64,000 nucleotides of DNA from Rhynochetos jubatus (Eukaryota; Chordata; Aves; Eurypygiformes; Rhynochetidae): the NCBI GenBank assembly GCA_027574665.1, contig CM050655.1:7683170-7747169 (forward strand), read 5' to 3'. The notes beneath the pieces were generated by a model. The model was not told where the DNA came from. It made no database searches and was given only the letters and a program-made list of their open reading frames with translations. The translations under genes were made by a program, and so were the position numbers. Shown piece after piece: positions 25,883 through 39,545 of this stretch (its first letter is position 1; each line of letters starts with the position of its first letter).

Positions 25883-25943
25883 TTTATATACATATATATA
25901 TATGTGTGTAAAGTATATGTATAAGTGTGTGTATATACACACA
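25883..25943 (+). repeat. TA/TG microsatellite ending in an 18-bp palindrome
   Basis: Alternating pyrimidine-purine DNA of mixed TA, CA and TG steps. The end, 25,926-25,943, is a perfect palindrome (TGTGTGTATATACACACA). Such tracts can adopt Z-like or cruciform structure. No gene function is inferred. Confidence 0.85.
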
Positions 25944-28900
25944 GTGCAGCACTTTCATTTTAGTAAGAACTCGAAGAAGTTAGACTTCAGCTACTATTCT
26001 AAATATTCCCCATAGGTAGATATGTACTCAGCTGACTAGCTGCTAAAGCAGTAACTGCCCTAGAAACACTTGTCCTTACACTTTCATATCTCAAAGGTCT
26101 TCTGTTTTAATTCCTTATACATAAGGAAAAATAGAATGGGTTCCAGCGTGAACAAGATGAGAAAATGGGATGCACGTATGTGTGAAGTTAAACATATGTG
26201 TAAGTGCTCAAAGTCCTGCAGCCTGTACTAATAAAAATTACAGATTTGATAATTTTCAATTACTTTTTCACTCAAAATGGTTGACAAATGGCTTTTTATT
26301 CTTGTTTGGAAATTTATTTTACACTTTACACAGTATTTCAGGTTGCACGAAACATACAGTTCTTATTTGTAGAGCAAATGGAACAACCCATTATGCTGGA
26401 AAACTGCTCTGTGTCTGCCTGAGTCTTCTCCCAGTTTCTCTTACTTATTACAGACAACTTGAAATGCCTTCCCTTTTTTTTGTGCTTATATACAATGCTT
26501 ATCTTGCGTCCATATTTCCTATCCTCTAGATCATACTATATGAAAACAGTGTGAAAGTTAACAGGGATTTTAACAATGTATCAAAGTTATTTCAGGGGTA
26601 ATCTTGTTCATAATTTTCTATTAATAGGTAGCATTTTTTTTTTGCAGTCATTATTCATCAAAAAGGATTTTTGTGTTTCTCCAAATGGGTAGCTCAGTGC
26701 CTTTTATTGGCTCTAAGCCTAAACTTCAGCAAGTGTGTGATCAAGTATACCGGAAAAATACTTTGTCCATTGCTAAACCTTATGAAATTGTAGATCAAAA
26801 GAATTTTCCTATCTTACAAGGACTGTGGTACTATTCATGGGCTAAAAATGACTGTCAGAGTAATAAAACAACTACTGTTGTCAGGGAAAGATTAAAAGCA
26901 GCAGCTGGATTGTACACAGTCAACTTTAAAATCTTTCTCTAGGAAGGTAGATGCTTTAGAAAATGATCTGGCTTTTCAGTTGATTTGCCATGATTGGCAG
27001 CCCCATAAAATGTCTACTGACACAGGAACTTGCAAAAGAAAGAAGCCTTTTTTCCCTATAAAGAGAATATTCTGCTTCTTGCCTTCTCCCAAATTGGGCT
27101 CTGCACTTGGAAGTGAGATGTAATGCAAGTGTCATGGCGATGATGGGTGCCAGCCTTTTCCTCTGTTTTGTCCAATTTACCTATCCTTTTTTTTTTTTCT
27201 GAAATCATTCCTGCTGTCAGTTTTCTGCCGCTTATATTTTAACCTATGTTCTTCTTACTATTTTAGTTTTGTCCCTAGAGTTCATCTGTACATTTTTGCA
27301 TTTCTCCTTAAATTCAGTATACTGCAACATTGGTTTCCATACAATTTTTCCAGTATCACAAGCAGCTGGAACAGTACCAAATACATCTAATCACCATTCA
27401 AATTCTGCCTTTATCCTTGGTATCAAGGAGTGACATTTTTTAATTGTGTCCAAGCTACTAGACATCTCGCTACCCAGATTAGCATGTCTGCCATCTTTGA
27501 AACTCTGCTTGTGCAAGGTCAGTGTAATGGTTTCTTTAATTAATTCCTTTCTTTCTGTTGTCATGATCTTTCTTATTTCTAGTCATCCAGGCTTTCTTGT
27601 TCTACTGAATGAAGTAGGTTATCTTTCTGCTTGTATCACAAGGTTTTGCCACCCACTTTACGATTGTTGGTGATTTTTCCCAGATTGTTGTTGTCTTTGG
27701 CGTTTTCTTTCCCTATGCTTTTCTGATTTGCATTTACTTCTTAACCTCTTCCCTCAAATATTTCTGACTATGGAACTTATTAACTTGGAGGGTAGTTTGT
27801 CTTTCTTTCATCCTGACAGCACAATTGGAAATCAACTAAATGGTTTCTCAACCCTTTTCTTCTCCTGACTTCTGATTCTAGCCCTCCTAGTGTATCAGGT
27901 GTTAATCCTGGGCTCCACATTCCCCTGTGAACATCACTGTACCTCTCCTCTCCTCTGCTTGGCTAGATTACCAAATGTAAGACCTGTTTGTCTGTGCTGT
28001 TTTCCCTTAGGGTTATGTGCAATGGAGTTATGAAATGGACAGCTTTGTTCCACTACGCCCTGTTTTTCCATGCACTGGTCTTAAACCCATGTATGTGTTT
28101 GGCTTTTGCAGGTGTGAGAATACATGTGTTGCATAATTTGTCACAACTCAAATTCACTAGTGGTGGCCGTGCCAGGCCTGTAACGTGCCCAGTTTGTAAC
28201 CGTGTATGTGTTGTTCGCGCCCATTCAGATGCTGGGCTTGGAACATACTGTCCTGCAGTTACCAGGTAACATCAGCAGTGTACTTCCTATCTGTGCTGAG
28301 GATGGAAAACTTCAGCTGGGAGCCAAAAGTTACTGTCCCTTCTGATCTTTTTCAGTGCCCTACCTGAGAAACACCAGCTACTACAGGAGGTGATGGTTGA
28401 ACTGATTCAGAAGGAATGGTGTGCAGAAGAACTGCTGAGTAGGAGAGAGGCTGGATTCGTCCACTGGCACAATAGCAAGCAATGGGATCCACCCTCTCCG
28501 CAGTTTCCTGCTTACAAACTCCCTTTACCCAAATCTATAAGCACCACTGAATGCCTTCAGCTTCTTTTTGGGCTCAAGCTCTAACAGTGGCACCAAACCT
28601 CACCCTTGCTGACTGTGGACCTTGGAAAAGAAAAGGACAATGTCTGGTGGGTTTTTTCAGATCTTTCTGAAGGAGAAATACAGATAAAAGCAAAGCTCTT
28701 TGTGACTGTTGTTTTGGGTTTGTTTTTTTTTTTTTCCACTATCTACTTGAAAGGCAGTGGGTCAGAATTAAGGCATTTTTGCTGCGGAGGAAATGTGTGG
28801 GATGTTGGCTGCAAGCCAGTAGCCACTAACATCCCTGCTGCACTAGGAATACTTGAATGAAGTGGGCGTCATCCTCGGGAGAGGGGGCAGCACTACCTAC

Positions 28901-31019
28901 ATCAGAGGAAAACCTCTTCATTGAGATTCAAGGAGTAAAAATATTGAATGGGGATAAACCAGTCTGGAAGACTTTTCTGTGAGGGCCAGGGAAAATGCAA
29001 GAACCATCATCTAGTCTGGAAGAACGTCCTTTAAGGTCCTGTGCCTGTCAGGTCCCATTCATTCTGCGGGAGAGGAGATCCATACAGTCCCTGTTTTCTA
29101 TGACAATTTTGAAGTTTCATCTTCTAGTTCTGTTTTCTCAGCACACAGAATGATGAAATATCATCCAGAAACTTTCAGCCAGTAGTCCTTGCTACAGGCA
29201 GCCTTTTAGTGTTTTTTTCCCAAACCAGAATAAAGATCTGAAATGTGTCAAATGCTTCTATAGAATGTAGTTTATCCAGGCACTTATCCTGCTTGTGTCC
29301 AGCTGAATATCCGCTGGGGGAAAAAAAAAGATTTCTAGAGTTCCTTTGTACCACTGAGTTAGGAATCTGAAGGATCAAACAGAATACTCCCAGTGTTGTC
29401 TTTCTCATTGTTATCTGCCCTAGTTACAGAGTTAAGCCATCTCGCTGAGTCACTCACCAGTTCTATCCAGTCTAAATATGACCACGTTTTTCTTGAATCA
29501 AGTCCATCATCAAAACATCATGCCTGTGAAACAGCTTTTCGTTCCAGCTTCCGTAATGTGATATGTAATCAACAGAGTTTTTTGTCCGAAGCTCCAGATC
29601 TGTTCTCAGTATGCGTAAGGGAAAGGAGATTCCTGTCTTTTTTTTTTTTTTTTTTGTGACATCACTGAATTATTACAAAGTAATACGTTCATTTTTTCAA
29701 ACAAAGAAGATAGCAGTGATGGAAAAAAAAGAAGAAGTGTTTTGGCTAAGTGTTGGCACTGGACAAAAGTGGCCATATAAAGACAGAATGGCTAGAATAG
29801 AACACCACAAATACTTTAAAAAGCTCACCTCCTTGCCTGGAAAGCAAAGGGATCTTGGACAAGTGACAAAGCTACTTCCATGTAAATCTAGATGATTACA
29901 TGGTAGTGATGATTTAGATTTTGGATACAGTTATGTGCGTTGGCTCAAACCTGTCTGGTCTACTAAGACTGAGGTTACAGAAAGCTAGGGGATAGAAGAT
30001 CCACAATGACACCTGGCTGACATGGATGAAAAAAGTGAATCTGAGCAGGATTTGGGAAAACTTGAGCCATGAAGGTCTACCAAGGCAAGCAAGGTAATTA
30101 TTGACCTTTCTTTTATTATGAACCATAGCTCTGTACAGACAGTTTGCTTTTCAAATTATGGTTTTGGAAATCACCTGTAACAGTGTGTTTGTGGACAATT
30201 GGTTTGCAGTGTCCTACCTCCTGGGCAGAAAGCCTGGGGAGGAGGGAAACAGTGCCTCAGGGCTGTGTAGTTCCTGTGGCCAGTAAACCGAAAATCACCA
30301 AACAACCAAGAAAGCAGGCCTAGGTGGGCTGATGAGTAATGTCTGATACAAATCAATCCTGTAAGATCAAGGAAAGAAATGTACTTGCTAGAACAAATCT
30401 AATTGCTGGACTTGCAATGAGTTGGAAAAGTGAATTAGGGCTGCAGCTTGAAAATAGGCATGAGGCTGAGGAAACATGCAGCCGGGAGAGCCCATTAACC
30501 AATGGAGGTGGTGGAAGTTGCAATTGCCAAGGTAAGTGTGGACATCTGTGAGAAGACACAGAACAGAGCCAGGAGTCAAAGTCTGAGATGAGGAGACAGA
30601 CCTGGAAGAAAACAATGGCAGCAACATGGGAAGTGGAGAAGGAACGATGCAGGAAGGTTTGGATGCAATATTGGAAGATGCTTAGACACTTCAGCAAGAA
30701 AAATGGTCTGAGGGGTAAAATACTCAGGAAAGTGGAAGAAAAGAGTGATAACTGGTGGTTCTTCTACCACGAAGAACCTCTCTTTTCCTGAAATCCCTGG
30801 GTAGCAAGCAGCAAATTAGCAAATCCTCAAAATGAATTTTGAAAGTAACCACACTTGCTGCTCTGAGGGAAAAGTTTAAAACGTCTAACATAGTTTTTGT
30901 GAGGGAAAGGAAAATGTGCCGCAGGGCTGAGAGTTCTCAAGACCCAAGTTATAAACCTTTGAAAATAGGATTTTATAATGGAAATGCAGAGATCATTAAC
31001 TATTGTAAGCACCTCTAAG

Positions 31020-31330
31020 AATGACACCTCTATAGTAAATTACATTCAAATTAATATAAAACTGTAAAGATTCCCTGACAGCTTTGATTATGTAAGTTGA
31101 TTTTAGTAGTTAAATGTTGACTTTCTATAATGCATTCTCCAAATATTATACTGAATGCTGCATCATATATAACAATTACCATGTCACAGTGCTATTTTGT
31201 GTAAATTAAATTATTGACAGCAATATAATTTTGTATTCACTTTATTATTTTGATTCATTTTTCTGTCAAAATATACAATGACTCTTCACTAGATTTAGAA
31301 ACCAGAAAAACTCTTTAGATAGTGAAGTAT
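31020..31330. promoter_or_regulatory. Candidate enhancer with three TALE (TGACAG) motifs
   Basis: Three TGACAG/CTGTCA sites for MEIS/PREP-type TALE proteins lie within 195 bp: 31,076-31,081, 31,215-31,220 and 31,263-31,268. The first is followed 3 bp later by TGATTATG (31,085-31,092), a PBX-Hox-like site, which is the arrangement of hindbrain Hox/PBX/MEIS targets. The flanks are strongly AT-rich and non-repetitive. It lies about 9 kb upstream of EGR2, a rhombomere 3/5 gene. Function is inference. Confidence 0.3.
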
Positions 31331-34300
31331 TATTCTCCATACATTATTTTTCCTTAGCCTGTAATGAGGCTGGGGGGGAGAGAGGGAAGCAACATTTCAT
31401 TCCTTCCTCTGACATCGCGTGTGTTTTTAGACACGTTGTCAACTTTAAATCATGTTACAATGAGAGTGCTTATCAGAGAGCCTGTAAAGTCCGTGGCAGC
31501 CCTGGTCGGCCTCTCCAGGCATGGTGTTTTTACTGTGCTCCAGCACAAGCACCGTCTTGAATCACAGGACGGGGTTTATGGTATAATGATTATTCAGCCT
31601 AGCTTTAAGGAAGGTTCGTTGTATATCACAGGGTGAATACTTCCTGTCCTTTGATATTTCTTATGGATAGAAGTGAGAAATATCATCTGTTTGGTGCTGC
31701 TCTTTCTTCACACCTTCTCTTCCCATGTCCCTTGGAGGCTATGAGAACAGTGATTGTCCCTCCTTGGCCGCCTGGAAAGTACTCGCAGGTTGTGGTCGTA
31801 ACTGCAAATTGATACTTGTAATGCAGCACTTATTTTTCTCATTAACCCTCCTGCAGATGCGCAGCCTGTCAGCTCCTCGTGACCTGCTCAGACCTGGCGT
31901 GTGGAAATTGGGACACCAGCTGCATCTTCCTACTGGATCTCAGCTCTTCTTCAGGCAGGTACCCTGACCTCCGCTGCAGAGCCAGTCCAGACGGCTCACT
32001 TCTCATAAAGCTTAAAGTCCGTGTCAGAAAGACGCAGGCAGGTCCCAGAGTGACTCTGAAACATGGTTTTGGGCGCCATCCTACAAGGTGGAAGAAATGA
32101 GCTCAGCTGCATTCAGACAGAAGAGAGGCCTGAGTCTAGCACATCACAATCCACGGGCAAGGACTCTAACTCGGGCCGTAAAAATTCCCCCCATTCCGAG
32201 TGGTGGTAGAAAGGCTCAGAAAACACTCATTTCTCAGCTGGTCCAGAACAGGGAGGTTGGGGAAAGAGTGCTTTGCAAATCTCAGCGGGGTTTGGTGGTG
32301 GCTTAGATGCAGCCAAGCCTTTGACACGTTTGCATCTACTCATTATTAAAAAGCAAAGGCCTATTGGCTCTCCTGAGAACCCGGGAAGCAGTTTCTGTTT
32401 CCTGGGCCAGCAAGTGCCAACCTGCTTGTGGCCTTACAGCTGTGGGCTAGCTCCCTCATCAGCAGGCTGGCCCAGGTCTGCACCCCGTGTAGTGCCCTGG
32501 GAGCTCTAAACCTAAAGATTAATTTTTGGATGCTCTTTGCAGTTGTACTGAGCATACGGAGTTGAGGAGGCTGGGAGGAAAGCTCCAAGTTGCCAGCATG
32601 GTGAGGATGAGACAGAGGATGAGAGGTAACAGGGGACGGCTAAGTCCTCCGTGAGTCCGCCATGGATTTAGCAGTGTTCTCCAAACACGTCAAAGTTCAT
32701 TTGCCTGTTGACTTGAAGTTGAGAACATATAAGCAAAATACATTTGCTTCCTATGGCAGCATAAAATTGCAAGAAGTCATCTAATACTGATGAAATAGGC
32801 TCAGCCCTTGCACTTGCGCTTGATTCAGTATGAAATGTTATGACAGCGTTGTGTCTGCAGCACACACCGAATTCCCTTGTGCTCGGTTTTAAGGGACAGA
32901 AGCCCAAGGAGATGCTTGGCAGTCTGTTGCGTTGCGGATTAGTGGTAGTGCTGAAAGTAGATATCACTTTTTGGCCTGGATCATTCCTTTTCCACTATGC
33001 TTAGCCTCTGATAGGGCACATTCAAGATGTGTGGTGGCAGTAGTAGTAGTAGTGTGGACATGGGCAAGAGCCTGCTTGCTGGAAGGCTGATCTGGTTCTG
33101 TATTAGACAGTCTGGTAGAAAAACACTAGAGCTCCATCAGCCTTGCTCTCCTAAGACATTGGTATTGACATGTATTCTGTTGGCCAAGTGGACGCATTAA
33201 TAATTATTGCAGAGACAACTGCGGCAGCCCCGTGTCAGCGTGACCACTTGTGTTAGCTGGTTTATACAATCCCAGGAAGTCATCGATGGATGGAAGAATC
33301 ATTTCCTTCTCGCTTCTTGTCTAATGTTTAGCAGCCAGCCCTCCTTTGAATGTTTAACCTGAAAGATCTCGTCTCTGCATCTTTCTGCTTGTGATTTCAT
33401 ACCTCTTGCCCCGTATGAAGCAATTGCACACACAAACACGTGTACAGCGGTACGGTTTTAACAGAACGGGCTTCACTTGGGAGCAGACAAATAGACTTGG
33501 GTTGCCTTCTGGCACAGGCGTGAAACGCTAAGCCCTGACTCTGAATTTCTCGTTTGGCCTCGTTTCTTGTTTGGTTTGCCAAAGTGGGACTTAATTGTAT
33601 AAACACAAAAATCTTGGGGGTATGGAGACACACGGTCTGCGCCGTCCTGTTCATGTGGCACTGGCTCTCGCTGGCTTTGTTAATGTGCTGCTTACAGCAG
33701 CTGAAATGGCAGGGGTGAGGAGGAACAGGTGGTGATGAGGAGTTAATGTGAGAGGACGTGGAGAAATCACGTTGCTCGATAGGAAATTGTTCCTCCCAGC
33801 ATATTTATGTGCTAGCCAGTACAAGTGGAACTCTGTAACACTATCCTGTGACTATACCAGAAGATACAATGGCATCGAGTTCAAGTATTAAACAAGTATA
33901 TATCCTGTTTCAGCTAATTCTGGCATCTGAGACTTTAGGTGGCAGTCATTCCCCTTGATGTGTGTGGCCAGACGTTATGGTGATGAGCTAGGCCTTGTTA
34001 GGACCTGGGGTTACTAACCTGGAGAGAGGAATTGTGCACAAAAGGAGGATTTAAAGCTAAAAGAGCAAGCAAGAACTAATAGCTGGTTAGGTTATCATGA
34101 GAGTTGGGAAAGACGAACCTGCTGGGCAGGTATTCCCCAACACAGTCATTTTGACTTTACTAGCCTGCCTTCTCCTCGATGTATCCTCTGTTTGTTCAAA
34201 GAAAATCATCTGCTCCTCTCAAATATTTCAAAGTAAAGTCACAAGAATAGCTTGTTCCCACTCTATTCCAAATATAGCTGTTGGCAGCAATTGCTGAGAT

Positions 34301-35929
34301 AAGGGGGAAGGAAAAGGAACTACCAAGGAAGAGGAAAGGCAGGAGGGGGAAGAGAGAGAAGAGAGCTGAGAAGGTTGGACAATGCAGAGTAAGGAGAGAG
34401 ACGTGAATGAGAGGGGAGGTGAAAGAATAGGGACAATACGCCGCAGGCAGAGAAAATAAATCAAAGATAGAAAGAAATTCCTGCAGAAGAGGTGGAAGCA
34501 GCCCAAATACAGAACAGAAAGGACCATGCCCACCCTCAAGAGTAGTTTCAGTTTTAGCCTTGAAAAGTAACCAAACCTTAAATAAAATCATGTCCAAGTT
34601 TGTCTTTCACTCAGATTGCAGGGGTTAGAAAATCAGAAAACTTATGCTAATTTACACTGCTTGAAGATCTGGCCCCAGAAATCTTAAAGCAAAACATGTC
34701 GCTTATTTTAATCTCTTGTGGGATTTAAAAAAACCCACCCTGCTCCAATAAACTTTGTTGGCAGTTTCTGACAGAAAGCCATCCATTGGGTAACTGTGCT
34801 GAAAATGAACCTGCACACCCTTCTCCTCAGGAGTTCACAGTCAGGATGGTCCCCTGGTGAGACTGGAGCATGTAGACGTGCCCTGGAGAGCAGAAAATAA
34901 ATGCTGATAAAAACTGAGGAAAAGCCAGAACCACGCTCAGACTGACTGACCCAGAGCAAAGTGCTGAGGGTTTTCAAGGCTCAAGGGAGACTGGTTTAAG
35001 ACCAAAGCACAGAGAAATGAGACATAAATGGAAACAGGTTCTGAGAAGTGGTGCATAGACAGGGCAAACGAAACAAGTCCTCGGCAACCTAGAAATCCTG
35101 TGAGTAGCTCCAGCTTCCCTGGAGGGGTGGGAAGTTTCTGAGAAACACCCTACGGAGCTCTTCTGCTTCTCTTCTCAGAAGACTGCTTCGAAAAACGGTG
35201 CCAGCGATTTGCTTTCCTTCCTGGTCTGCCGACAAGAGATGCCATACGTGACCATACCCCTCAGCTGAGGATAAAAGGTGGTTTCCTATAAACTGAGTAT
35301 GTCCAGAAAGCCTTCTGCCAAGCTTTCTAAGTACCCCATCCCTAGGTAATGGGACCAAAAGGAGAACTGAAAATGAGACACTTGCTATGCTTCTTTTATT
35401 TCAGTCCTCCAAGGAAGAAGGCTGCTTGCATCGTTAAGGGATTAGCCTCTGTCTGGACTAAAGGTACAGTGCAGCCATGGGACACGGCGGTATTTACACA
35501 GAGCACAGAAGATGTGTTACAGCAGGAAATAAAAGGGTAAGTGAAACTAGTTTGGGAAGAAAGGACTGGAAAGAGGAGCTTAGCAGTCAGACTATTGTTA
35601 TCCAGAAACCGTCACCATTATTTAGTCTTGTCACATGAATGTCATGTCTATCCGAGTTATTTTCCTTGTTCTGAGAAGCAACTTTATTTTTGTTCCCCCA
35701 GCAAGCATCGTGCAGAGCTGTATTTCAACCTTTCATCAGGGATGCCCCCTCTGTGGTTGGCTCCCAGCACCTTCCTGGGGTGCGCAGTCTGTCCTGACAC
35801 CTTTGGGGCTGCGGGGGGGGATCACAGCCTGTGGGACAGCCATCGGGCAGCCAGGCTGCCCTGGCCGGGATCCCTAACCCCACGGGGCTATACTTCGGTC
35901 TCTGTAGGTAGCACATCTGCGGTGCAGAG
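31331..35929. other. Intergenic DNA with a polypurine tract, no gene seen
   Basis: No coding or RNA gene is supported. A long purine-rich stretch (mostly G and A on the + strand) lies at about 34,294-34,433, and long open frames on the - strand there are a by-product of that composition. The rest is unremarkable unique-looking sequence. Confidence 0.6.
34294..34433 (+). repeat. Purine-rich (GA-rich) low-complexity tract
   Basis: About 140 bp are dominated by GGAA, GAGA and AGGGG words with few pyrimidines. The tract could form triplex DNA or bind GAGA/ETS-type factors, but it is most simply low-complexity sequence. Confidence 0.7.
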
Positions 35930-36160
35930 CTTTAGGGATGCTGTTGGGCGGTGAAACACCAGCAGCACTCAGCCCAGCGCACCGCTGCTTTGCTCAGCTG
36001 CCGTGTCCTCGCCGACTCCCGGGAGCGCCTTCCCCCAGGAGAGGGCAGTGGAGCCCGCACACGCTCCCCGCTCCGCCCCCCAGCCGGCTGCGGGGCACGT
36101 CCTTTCCCTCGGGTGTTTCGTGGGGAACCAAAGGGGTGAGCGCGGGTAGGGCTACGGATT
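35930..36160. promoter_or_regulatory. Small isolated CpG-rich patch with CTCF-like motif
   Basis: A sharply bounded GC- and CpG-rich patch in AT-rich DNA, 4.2-4.5 kb upstream of the EGR2 start. It contains a CTCF-like core (36,035-36,047, CCAGGAGAGGGCA, one mismatch to CCASYAGRKGGCR), an Sp-type GCTCCGCCCC, and a splice-donor-like GGGGTGAGCGC at about 36,132-36,142. It could be an insulator, an alternative EGR2 first exon, or an upstream non-coding RNA promoter. The sequence alone does not decide. Confidence 0.35.
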
Positions 36161-39100
36161 TCATACAAATGCTAGAAACCGTGTACGGGAATATCCAGGA
36201 AATGTTCAGCACATTTAATAACGAGAATAGGTTTTGGGCAAACGAGTTTGTTGTTTCTTTTCTTTGACTGGAGGTTTTCTGTGTCACACACACTTGTTTA
36301 CAGCCGCACAAACTTAGACTAGTAACTCGCCGATTCCACAAGGGTTTGTTTAATTCCTATAGCCCGAATTAGAAAATGTTAGTGACATTTAAATAACCCT
36401 TCAGGATACTGCTGAGGCTCTCCCAAGCCAAATCCTCACAATAAAGTCATTTGCTTATTTCAAATTTACAGGCATTCATCCTAAGATAACAAGCAGCCTT
36501 GGCTGAAAACCACAGAGTGTGGTTTCGAGGTACTGTAATTAAGGGCAGACTGGGATGCCTTCTCCTCTGCTCTTTAACCATCCCCGTGCATGCCAGCAGC
36601 CAGGCAGCTGTTTTCTGTAGGTTCATGTTTACAGCAGGTTTCCCGGGCTGGGTACCAGGTTTCAGTGACCGGCCGGTACAGGCTGAGTGCCTGTATCAGG
36701 CCTGTGAGGGGCAGGCAGGGTCGATTTAAGGGAAGCGGCTTTTGCAGCCGGGGAATCCAGCAGAGACCCCTGGCAAAACAAAAGGTGTGAGTAAACCAGC
36801 ATTTCGTCCTGTGAGGATATGCCAGCTCTCTCTACCTCCAGTGAAAAGAGGCAGATTTAGGAAACTCTGAAATCTGGCTTTGGAGAGAAGAACTCTCTTA
36901 TGTGAGGTGTAACAACCCCAGCCTGAACCTTGCCCAGACTTAGAACAGACGTCCCTTGCTGTTGTCAGAGGACAGGGTCACTCACCTCCTATCCAGGAAC
37001 AAGCCCCTGCTCCCAGCCGAGTCCCCGCTTTCAAGGGCACCTGCTGAGCTGGAGCCACCTTCACGTTCCCGAAAGCAGTGGGGTGCACAGTGGAAGTGGC
37101 AGGGTGCATTTCTCAAGCAGGCCTACTAGCATCGCTGCTGTTAGCACACGAGGTCGGTCAAGTTTTGCTACAACAGCATAGTAACCCCCCGCAGGGATGA
37201 CTCAAACGTGTGATGTTAAGCTGGTGAAACAGTGCTGCCAGCCCCGCAGATTATGAGCTGCCTTTTCTTCCTCAGCCACTCTCAAGCTCGCATATGGAGA
37301 CAAGGACAATTTTATTTCTACAGCTCCTGTGTCAGGTCCTTGTGGTAGAGAATGACTGCAGGAAAATATACCCAGTGCAACATCAGCTAGCACCTTGTTA
37401 AAAGAACAAAGAGAATAAATCCAAAGGGGGCTGGTTTCAAAGAAATTGGGCATAAAAGAGAAGTTCTGCCCTTCAGCTCTGAAGCCACCAGTCAGTGCTA
37501 TATCCAGTCAGACATGTCATGCGTGTACGAGGCACAGCTCCTCGCTTGGTGCGAGTGGGGCTTTGGCAATTTACACCAGCAATCTGTCCGTCATATGAAG
37601 CCATGCGGTTTCTAGGAACCACAGGAATCAGTAGGATTTTTTGTGTGTAAGGCTCATTGACGTCAACATGAGTTGGACGGTCTAACCCTGGGAGTCTGGT
37701 ATAATCAGGCAAATGGGGATCAAAGGCACAAAGCACATGCAAAGCACTATAGCGAGAATATCTGAAAAGGAACCAGAAACATTTGAGTTTCATCTGTCAA
37801 CATCTTCCTTGAAGACCAAGCATTCACCGCGATTCCTTCTCGCCCGCGCCGGATCTTGCCGCCATTCAGACAAAGCTCCCATTGAGAGCAGTCGAGTGAG
37901 TTGATTGTCTCTGTAAAGGCTGGAAATCAGACCAGTTTACCCCATCCTTGAGAAGGCTTTTAAAATCCAACCAACAAAGTCAACTGATTGTACTATTCCT
38001 TAGGTGAAGCTAGCCAGGAGGTACGTGAGGTTTTATTTGGGTCGGTCTTTTGTTGAATCCTTCTCCATAGTGGAAGAACATTAAATTTGCCAAGTTGTTC
38101 AAAGGCGGAATTGAGACGTGGGCAGGTTAAGGTGGGATGTGAAACCTTGGTGGTTCTTTCTCGCGTGTACACTATGATTTAGTGTCATCAGTGGTCACGC
38201 GGTATTTTCAAATAATAGAGGAAGGTGTCATGGAGTATCCTTAGAGCCCTTATCTGACGCATCCTCGGCTTCTTGCAGTATGGAAGATACTGCACTTAAG
38301 AGTTGTCTGTTTCTCACATTCATGTAAAGTCACTTGCCCCACCACACAACAGATTCCAATATTTTGTTCTTTCATAGTAGCGATTAGACCAATTATAGCT
38401 CGGCTGTAATGGAAAGGTACAATACAATTGCTCCTACTTCTCAGTCACATTTCCCAGAACCTGTCTCTCTCCCTGTCACAATGTAACTTTTAAATTGAGA
38501 TGGGATTTTAAACGAAAATATCTAGAATCCTACTGAAATTGAACACGCGCTTGCTTTCAGCTAAATCTCATGTGCCAAACTGCTTTGGCTGTACATTAAG
38601 CGCTGGTAACAAAATCTACAGTAAAAAAACACTGAGTATTACACATTTAATAATTCCTGTGCACTCTTCCCCATCCACCCTTAAAGGAAAATATCTAGGT
38701 TTATGCCTGCTGTTCCTTAGCAAGTGTGACAAATGCCCCTAAAACTTTCACTTTTTCAGGCACGCTTCTGTCTACTCTGGGCTCTGCGGTGACTGGACCA
38801 GTGGTGAACCCGGAGCATCACCAAAGGCAGTGAAACAAAACTGGAGCAACCGAGAGCGCCTTTCCCAGCTGGGGCGTGAGGTGTTGCATGGATAAAGACG
38901 GGCCTGGGAGACAGATGCCCCGTGACATCGCGTGGGGACCCAAGGCAGAGGTAAGCGTGCGTGCCGTAGGGACACCCGAGCTTCTGTGGCGCACACTGTA
39001 ACGTACTAAAACCCGTAAATACTGGCATCTGCGGTTAAAAATGAAAGCAAAGAGGTTTTAGCCTTCCCGTGTACCCTCCGCTATGGAGCAGGACAGTGCT

Positions 39101-39545
39101 TTTGTAGCATCTCTCACACGCTGCTGTGTCTTGCTGCTGTTGGGGTTGTCGAGCGGGGTTGATTGGTTTGGGGTTTTTTTTCCTTACGGACCACTGGAAA
39201 AGGGTCTTGCACGCTACAGACCATATGTGAGAGTTGCCTTCGTAAACAGCCACGAGATGAAATATTCCTAAGCAATGAGATTAGCGACGCGAACGTAGCA
39301 CGGGCTACAGCTTTCAAAAATAATTACATCTGACACCCTCATCAGCAAGATGTAGGGGCTGCAAGCTCTGCGCTCGGGAACGGCGTATGAAAGCTTGGCT
39401 TCTCCTGGGAAGGGAGGCACAAGGGAGGTTATTTTTAGTACTTTGGGGGGGGGGAACACACCAAAAAAAAAAAAACCCAAAACCAGAATTTAAACAGTCT
39501 TTGGTTTGATACACTCGAGTGGAAGCAGGAGGCTGGACACGAGAT
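36161..39545. other. EGR2 upstream flank, no gene seen
   Basis: The stretch between the small CpG patch and the EGR2 promoter. No coding exon is supported. Segments at about 36,160-36,480 and 38,280-38,720 look unique and motif-rich and might be conserved regulatory DNA, but I found no decisive motif combination. G/C and A homopolymer runs begin near 39,444. Confidence 0.5.

Larger units (their letters stand above)
22451..31019. other. Intergenic DNA with microsatellites, no gene seen
   Basis: The stretch carries simple repeats: (TA)n at 23,011-23,034, a TA/TG-rich tract at 25,883-25,943, and T-runs near 28,723 and 29,640-29,657. No protein family is recognisable in any frame, and no RNA gene was found. 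Confidence 0.6.

Noticed and set aside
26685..26710. tRNA A-box-like GGGTAGCTCAGTGCC
   Set aside because: No matching B box, anticodon stem or cloverleaf follows, so it is neither a tRNA nor a supported tRNA-derived SINE.
26673..26942. 89-codon frame with protein-like composition
   Set aside because: No family recognised, no intron or promoter evidence, and the flanks are AT-rich non-coding. Recorded only as an unexplained frame.
29845..29900. Weak MIR-like phrase GATCTTGGACAAGTGAC
   Set aside because: Only one short block matches; the adjoining MIR blocks are absent.
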